64,000 bases of DNA, from the NCBI RefSeq assembly GCF_040939455.1, contig NC_134104.1, positions 141,892,501-141,956,500 of the forward strand. The letters run 5' to 3'. Of this stretch, positions 57,546 to 64,000 are shown piece by piece. Origin of the DNA: Microcebus murinus. Taxonomy: Eukaryota; Chordata; Mammalia; Primates; Cheirogaleidae. Numbering within the stretch: position 1 is the first letter of the stretch; every line of letters begins with the position of its first letter. The notes under the pieces were generated by a model. That model saw only the letters and a list, made by a program, of their open reading frames with translations, was not told the DNA's origin and made no database searches. The position numbers were made by a program, and so were the translations under genes.

Positions 57546-57999
57546 CAGTCAAATTAAGAGAAATGTACAGATTTTTCATTTACCCCCTGTTCTCACACAT
57601 GCATTGTGGGTGTGGTACATTCCATGGCTTTGAACAAATGTATAATCCATGTATCTATTATTATAGTATCATACAGAGTAGTTTCACTGCTGTAAAATTC
57701 CTCTGTGCTCTATTTCAGATGATTAGTTTTATGGTGTCTGTGCAAGGATGTTTTGTTTACAACTTAAAAAAAGACGTATGTTGAATCATTGAATCTATTA
57801 AATTTTCCTTGACAGGCTATTATATTAGTATATAGTATTAGGCTATTATACTAGTATAATATATTCTAATTATTATTCTAGAATATATTCTAGAATATGT
57901 ATTCTACCTAAATGGTAAAGATTAAAGTATCTTTCTTGGTTTCTTAACCAGAAAGGTGCCTCCTATTTTGTTACTCCTCTCCACTCCTTTTATATTTTA
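57546..57999. other. Intergenic DNA, AT-rich
   Basis: Contains a small inverted repeat around 57870-57900 (tctagaatatattctaga). No gene is seen. Confidence 0.4.
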
Positions 58000-59825
58000 T
58001 TAGTTTTTAAATTTATTTCAATAGATTTAGGGAGAAAAAATGGTTTCTTGTTACATGCATGAATTGAATAGTGGTGACACTGGTCTAATAGTGTTGGTTG
58101 TACCCAATAGTGTTGGTTGTACCCAATAGATAATTTCTCATCCTTATATCTCCATCACCGTCCTCCTTCTGAGTCTCCACTGTCCATTATGTCACTCTGT
58201 ATGAACATATATATCCATAGCTTAGCTCCCACTTATAAATAAAAACATGTACTATTGGTTTTCCATTCCTGAGTTACTTCACTTAGCATAACAGTCTCCA
58301 TTCTCATCCCAGTTGCTGCAAAAGACATTATATGGCTTAGTAGTATTCCATGGTTTATATATATCACATTTTCTTCGCCCACTCATCAGTTTATGAGCAC
58401 TTAGGTTGATTCTGTATCTTTGCAATTGTGAATTGTGCTGCAATACACAGTGCAAGTGTCTTTCTGATGTAATGACCTCTTTTCCTTTGGGTAAATCCAT
58501 AGTAGTGGGATTGCCAGATCGAATGGTAAACCTACTTTTAGTTTTTTAAGAAATCTCCAGTTTTCCATAGTTGTACTAATTTACATTCCAAACAACAGTA
58601 TATAAATATTCCCTTTTTTCTTTTTCTTTTTTTACCACATCCATGCTGAGTTCTATTTTTTTTTTTTTTGACTTTTTAAAGCTGGCATTGTTTTTATAAC
58701 CTGAGAATTTACTGAATTTATCAATTCTAGTAGTCTTTTGGTGTAGTCTTTAGGGTTTTCCAGATACAAGTTCATATTATCAGCAAACAGGAATAGTTTG
58801 ACCTCCTCTTTTATGATTTAGATGCCCTTTATTTCTTTCTCTTACCTGATTACTCTGGCTAGGATATCCAGTACCATGTTGGATAGAAGTGGTGACAGTG
58901 GACATTCTTGTCTTGTTCTGATTCTTAGGGGGATGCTTTCAACTTTTCCCCATTCAGTATTATATTGACCATGAATTTGTCATCTATGCCTTTTATTATT
59001 TTGAGGCATGTTGCTTCTATGCTTATTTTGTTAAGCATTTTTCTCATGACGGGTGCTGGATATTATCAAATGCTTTTCCCACAGCTATTAAGATGATCAT
59101 AGGGTTTTTGTTTTCAATACTGTTTGTGTGGAGAATCACATTCATTGATTTGAGTATGCTGAGTTATCCTTGCACTCCTGAGATGAAACCCACTTGATTG
59201 TGGTTAGTTGTCTTTTTGATGTGCTTTTGGATTCAGTTTGCTAGTATTTTCTTGAGGATTTTGTGTTTATGTATATTGGCTATATTAGTATGTAGTTTTG
59301 TTGTTGTTGTTGTTGTTTTCTTTCCTGGCTCTGGTATTAGGGTGATACTGGCTTTGTAGAGTGAGTTAGGGAGGATTCCTTCCTTTTCCTTCTTTTGGAA
59401 CAATTACAATAGTGTTGGTACCAGCTCTTCTTTGTTGATCTGGTACAATTCTTCTATGAATTGATTCTGGGATTTTTTTAATTGGGAGGGTTTGTTTTTT
59501 ATTACTTATTCAACCTCACCACTTACTACTGGTCTCTGCATGATTTTTATTTTTTCCTATTTCATGTTTGAGAGGTTGTATGTTTCTAAGAATTTATACA
59601 AATTTTCTAGATTTTTTTATTTTGTGTGCATAGAGGTGTTAATAGTAGTCTCAGGTGATCATTTGTATTTCTGTGGTATCAGTGGTCATGCCTCCTTTTT
59701 CATTTCTGGCTGAACTTATTTGAATTCTTTGTCTTCTTTTCTTAGTTAATCTGGCTAGTGGTTTATCAATTTTGTTTATTTTTTCGAAGAACCAGCATTT
59801 TGTTTCATTGATCCTTTGTATTTTT
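58000..59825 (-). mobile_element. L1: Older L1, first segment (3' UTR, ORF2), internally deleted
   Basis: Minus strand: the 3' UTR with a tandem 19-bp duplication (aatagtgttggttgtaccc at 58087-58105 and 58106-58124), then the ORF2 end to about 58640. A jump follows to the RT region ('gaatttactgaatttatcaa', 'agtaccatgttggatagaag'), so about 1 kb or more of ORF2 is missing. RT sequence continues to 59825 ('gtttatcaattttgtttatt', 'agaaccagcattttg'). Interrupted there by younger L1 pieces, it resumes near 61505. Confidence 0.75.
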
Positions 59826-60015
59826 TTTATTAATTTCAGAATCTTATGGGGATACAATTGTTAAGGTTACATACATTGCCCTTATTTCCCCTCCTTGCTG
59901 GAGGCAGAGCTTCAAGTGTGTCCTTCCCCCAGATGGTATGCATCACACTCACTATGTATGTATATACCGATTCCTTCCTCCCTCCTCCCACCTGTCCCAC
60001 ACCTGACAAATGTTG
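59826..60015 (-). mobile_element. L1: Young-type L1 3' UTR fragment
   Basis: 'cagaatcttatggggataca', 'cttcccccagatggtatgca' and 'cctccctcctcccacctgtc' match the 3' UTR of the full-length L1. It is cut off after about 190 bp, where a second L1 3' end starts. Confidence 0.75.
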
Positions 60016-61500
60016 GTTTTTCTTATTTTCTTAACATTTTGGTTACATTTTATATCTTTGCCTCTCCCTAGCAAGGGTTAGAGGTATGCCCTTCCCCATC
60101 ACAATGCTCGCCACATCCTACAGATGTGGGACTATCCCCCCCAACTCCCGAATCCCTGGTGAGCACCACTACCCTTTGAGCACCATAGTGTTAATCAGTC
60201 AGTACCAATTTGATGGTGAGTATATATGGAGCCCATTATTCTGATCTTGTGTCACCTCACTTTGGATAATGGGCTTTAACTCAATCCAGGATAATATAAG
60301 CGGTGCTAGCTCACTGTCATTTCTTAGTATTGAGTAGTATCCCATTGTAAACATATACAAAATTTTAATAATCCACTCATGAATTGGTGGACACTTAGGT
60401 TGTTTCCACGTCCTTGCCTATAGTGAATTGTGCTGCCATAAACATTCGGGTGCAGATGTCTTTATAATAGAATGACTTATGCTCTTTGGGGTAGATGCCT
60501 AATAATGCTATTGCTGGGTCGAATGGTATTTCTATTTTTAGCTCTTTGAGATATCTCCAAATTCTTTTCCACAAAGGTTGCGCTAATTTGCAGTCCCACC
60601 AGCAGTGTAAGAGTGTTCCTGTCTCTCCACATCCTCGCCAGCATTTGTTGTTTTGGGATTTCTTGATATAGGCCATTCTCACTGGGGTTAGATTATATCT
60701 CATTGTGGTTTTGATTTGCATTTCTCTAATGATTAGCGATGTTGAGCATTTTTTAATATGTTTGCTGGCCATTATTCTATCTTCTTTAGAAAAGTTTCTG
60801 TTCAGCTCCATTGCCCATTTCTTGATGGGGTTGTTTGATTTTTTCTTGTTAATTCTTTTGAATTCTAATAGATTCTTATTATCAGACCTTTATCAGAAGT
60901 TTGATTTTTTCTTGTTAATTCTTTGGAGTTCTAGATAGATTCTTATTATCAGACCTTTATTGGAAGTGTAGAGAGAAAATGTTTTCTCCCATTCTGTAAG
61001 TTGTCTATTTGCTCTATGATAGTTTCCTTAGCTGTTCAGAAACTTTTTAATTTGATCAGGTACCATTTGTTTATTTTTGTTGCTGCAGTGATTGCTTTGG
61101 GGGGTCTTCTTCAAGAATTCTTTGCCTAGGTCAATGTCTGAGAGGGTTTTTCCCAACCTCTTCTTCTAGGATTCTTAAGGTTTCATGCCTTAGGTTTAAA
61201 TCTGTTATCCGTCTTGAGTGGATTTTTGTGAGAGATGAGAGGTAGGGATCCTGATTCAATCTTCTGCCTGTAGCTATCCAGTTTTCCTAGCACCATTTAT
61301 TGAAGAGAGATTTTTTCCCCCATTGGTACTTTGATGGGGATTGCATTAATTCTGTAGATGACTTTAGGTAATATCGACATATTAATGACATCAATTCTAC
61401 TGATTTATGAACAAGGTAGATTTTTCCATCTTCTACATTTTTACTTCTACATGTTTACATCTTCTACAATTTCTTTTTTTAAAAAATACAAAGGTCAAAT
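60016..61500 (-). mobile_element. L1: Second L1 inside the nest, with another 3' UTR type
   Basis: A different 3' UTR (60020-60300, with a 'ctatccccccccaactccc'-like C-rich block) is followed by an ORF2 end that keeps a 138-codon open frame at 60395-60811. That frame holds the C-terminal Cys-rich domain ([18 protein letters not shown]). It continues to about 61320, then skips some 350 bp of ORF2 to the segment at 61322-61480. A 66-bp tandem duplication lies at 60834-60966. Confidence 0.75.
60834..60966. repeat. Tandem duplication of about 66 bp inside L1
   Basis: Both copies begin tttgattttttcttgttaat (60834 and 60900) and differ at several positions, mostly in the middle. They end 'cctttatcagaag' and 'cctttattggaag'. 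Confidence 0.9.
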
Positions 61501-61980
61501 CTTGAATCTTTGTATTATTTTTAATTCCAATTTCATTTAATTATGTTCTGATCTTGGTTATTTCTTTCTTGCCCTCTAGCTTGGGGCTTGACTTGCTCTT
61601 GTTTTCCTACTTTCTTGAGGTATGAAGTCAGATTTTTAATTTGTGATCCTTCTGTCTTTATTTGGTAGGCATTTAGTGCTATAAAATTCTGTTTTAATAC
61701 TCCTTTTCCTGTATCCCAGAGATACTGGTAGCTTGTGTCACTTTTGTCATTCAATTCAAAGAAATGTTTAATTTCCATCTTAATTTCATCACATTTACAA
61801 AGATCATTCAGCCACATATCATTTAATTTCCATGTATTTGTGTAGCTTTGAGATGTCCTCTTAGAATTGATTTATAGTTTCATTCTGCTGTGATCTGAAA
61901 AGATACCTAATATAACTATGATTTTTGAAATTTGTTAAGACTTGTTTTGTGGCCTAACATGACAGTTTCTTTAATGTATG
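61501..61980 (-). mobile_element. L1: Older L1, second segment (ORF2 between endonuclease and RT)
   Basis: It resumes 'tctttgtattatttttaatt' where 59811-59825 ('atcctttgtatttt') broke off, so the two are probably the target duplication of the inserted L1. It continues with 'atttagtgctataaaattct' and 'ttcattctgctgtgatctga'. Confidence 0.7.
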
Positions 61981-62439
61981 ACACCTCTGATTTATATCTT
62001 AACCTGGTTCAGAATGGCTTTGACTACCAGCCCTGATTTCCTAAATTCTTTTTACAAACTGCTACTTACTACCAAGGGACATGCCTCATGCCTTCCAGAG
62101 TTTTCTTCTCTCTTTCAAAAGATGGTTATTGCTGAGAACTCACACCTGTGGATTTTCTGGGAAAGTTTCTATGTCGTCTCTTTCCATTTCCCCAAGTGGT
62201 TATGCTTTGTCATTCTCAGTTCAGCTCAAAGCAGTTTTCAGACAGGGGTTGATCCTCTTCTTAAGGAGATGACTATTTCTTAGTGGTGTGTGAAAACCAC
62301 CACCACTGGGCCTCCTAGACCCTGTGTCTTATTACTTTCTAGAACCAATGAGACTTTATGGTGTCCTGTATTGATTCTACTGCATTCAGAAGCTTTGGAA
62401 CTCCTGATATGTAATTTACATCTTATATAATTTTTCTCT
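61981..62439. other. Intergenic DNA, nothing recognised
   Basis: An open frame of about 100 codons (61978-62283, plus) has no recognisable domain. It may include a little more diverged L1 at its start. Confidence 0.35.
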
Positions 62440-63150
62440 TACCTTCTTTATCAGTGTAGTTTGGAGTGTAGGGGCAGAAATATATGATAACTTTCCTCAT
62501 TCATCATAAGGGTCATGGTGATACTCCTATGCCAAAAGGCAGGTTAATAAGAGAAAAACATAACAGATTTATTTAATCAAAGTTTTATGTGACATGTGAG
62601 CCTTCAGAAATGAAGACCCAAAGACCCAGAGAAAACTCTGTTTCTATGCTTATGTTTGACAAAGAATGGACAGCTGTGTAGAAGTATGATTGAACAAAAG
62701 GGTAGGTAATGGTAATAGAGTGAGGTCTAATAGCTCGTGGTAATAGACTGAGGAGGGAACCCAGCAATGCTTGTCCTTTTAGATTCTTCTTGGCCTTTCT
62801 AGAAAGTGAGCTGTCCTCCCAGGTATGGGTCCGGGCAGGAACTCTGTGGAATGAGAGTCTTCAAGGAGGAAGGGAAATGGGTGAGAGTGATTGTTCTATA
62901 TTTTAATGGCTTTGTTTGTTGGTTTGTTTGTATATGTGAGAGAGGGGTTCTGGTTTCTATGATCCATCTTGGGGAAGAGGAATTCTGGTTTCTGTGATTT
63001 ACTTCAGGGAAGAAACAGGGTGGGAGACAGGTGGGCAGGAGAGGGTCAGAGTCATCATTCTGAGGACCTTCCAATCTTCTTCAGTTGAAAGTACTCAGCA
63101 TGCCAATGTGCCATACTTTGAGGTATTGTGTTCTGAGCTCTGACAGGAGG
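62440..63150. mobile_element. Possible old LTR remnant
   Basis: The composition and blocks such as 'gatttatttaatcaaagttt', 'gacatgtgagccttcagaaa' and a repeated 'ggaattctggtttctgtgat' theme resemble an old mammalian LTR. I cannot assign a family or its ends. Weak call. Confidence 0.35.
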
Positions 63151-63691
63151 AAAATTAGGAAATTAAAGATTAAGCTGCTATCATACTAAATTATTTAACA
63201 GCTGTTCTCCAAATAGCACTTTGAATTTTTATTGCACCTAGTTCATTGGTCAATAAAGTTATTTTTGTAGTTTGTAGCATTTAAGGGAAACATTAGTTGC
63301 TTTCAGAGACAAATCCTACAATTTGGTGACTTGATACAACAGAAGTTTACTTCTTACTCATGTAAAATTCAGTTGGCAAGGGGAGTACTGGGGTAGAGAC
63401 ATGTGTCTTCACGTGGTCACTCAGAGGGCTAGGTTGAGAGAGGCTCTGCCATATTTAACACGTGGATTCTGCAACTGTCCCAGGCCTTGGCATCCACTTG
63501 GCAGATGGAATAAAAGAGACAAGCTACAGGTTTGTGCAGGAGGTTTTTATGGGCTGGGTCTGAAAGTAGTATACCTGGTTTCCCCGTACTCATACTGGTA
63601 CAGCTAGTCAGTCCTAAGATTACATCTAGCTGAAGATAAGCTAGAAAATGGAATTCTGTTCTGTGCATAGGAAGAAAAGAAAACAGATTTT
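63151..63691. other. Intergenic DNA, possibly an old repeat
   Basis: 63311-63600 reads like a diverged mammalian interspersed repeat ('acaacagaagtttacttctt'), family unknown. No gene is seen. Confidence 0.35.
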
Positions 63692-64000
63692 GGCCGGGCG
63701 CGGTGGCTCACACCTGTAATCCTAGCACTCTGGGAGGCTGAGGCGGGCGGATTGCTCGAAGTCAGGAGTTCGAAACCAGCCTGAGCAAGAGTGAGACCCC
63801 ATCTCTACTATAAATAGAACAGAATTGGCCAACTAATTAATATATATAGAAAAAATTAGCCGGGCATGTTAGTCCCAGCTACTCGGGAGGCTGAGACAGT
63901 AGGATCGCTTGAGCCCAGGAGTTTGAGATTGCTGTGAGCTAGGCTGATGTCATGGCACTCACTCTAGCCTGGGCAACAAAGTGAGACTCTGTCTCAAAAA
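63692..64000 (+). mobile_element. Alu: Young Alu SINE (lemur-like), cut by the window end
   Basis: It starts 'ggccgggcgcggtggctcac' and keeps intact CpG sites, so it is the youngest Alu here. The middle reads 'aattggccaactaattaata' and 'tatatatagaaaaaattagc'. The right arm has 'gaggctgagacagtaggatc' and 'gctaggctgatgtcatggca' with a duplicated CACT. About 20 bp between 'gccgggcat' and 'agtcccagct' appear deleted. The A-tail begins at 63995. Confidence 0.95.

Overview
This window is nuclear DNA from a primate, most probably a strepsirrhine and perhaps a Malagasy lemur. Its four Alu elements carry a right arm of the form 'gagctaggctgatgccatggcactc' and a middle A-rich segment ('ggccaactaa...atatatagaaaaaattagcc') that I associate with strepsirrhine Alus. 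The L1 elements share an unusual 3' UTR. MIR, L2, MER5A and MLT1 fossils show an ordinary mammalian background. I recognise no host protein-coding exon, tRNA or other cellular RNA gene. Every sizeable coding signal belongs to a retroelement.

Layout. 1-457 is the 5'-truncated end of a young L1 (minus strand). 457-4435 is mostly unique DNA with small fossils and two abutting perfect hairpins (861-932). 4446-10996 is a nearly full-length L1 on the minus strand (5' UTR, ORF1, ORF2, 3' UTR) between 10-bp target-site duplications. ORF2 is broken by three nonsense codons and three frameshifts, one of them inside the catalytic Asp-Asp motif. 11657-13158 holds an internally deleted L1 and a short L1 3' end. 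17950-24400 is old L1 sequence interrupted by three solitary LTRs. Two of these belong to the same family and form an ancient inverted duplication with their L1 flanks. 25-48 kb is mainly unique DNA with MIR/L2/DNA-transposon fossils, a 5'-inverted L1 (30268-32925), three Alus, GATA and CCTT microsatellites, a tandem 48-bp duplication and a perfect 24-bp hairpin. 49229-50130 is a second 5'-inverted L1. 58000-61980 is a nest of L1s inserted in L1s. The window ends in an Alu.

The most interesting locus is 52747-56845. A defective gammaretrovirus-like endogenous retrovirus lies in two oppositely oriented halves. The minus half runs integrase - env - polypurine tract - U3/R and ends 19 nt after an AATAAA, directly in a run of 53 T (a poly(A) tail on the element strand). 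The plus half runs gag (capsid C-terminus and CCHC nucleocapsid) - protease - RT remnant - RNase H - integrase N-terminus. A 13-bp direct repeat (tgtggtctatctt) flanks the whole and abuts a TATT/AA site. This is the signature of an L1-mediated, twin-primed retrocopy of a retroviral RNA, not of a provirus inserted by its own integrase. With the two 5'-inverted L1s, the window holds three independent twin-priming events.

Limits: repeat family names are from recognition, not a database search. Boundaries of old repeats are approximate.
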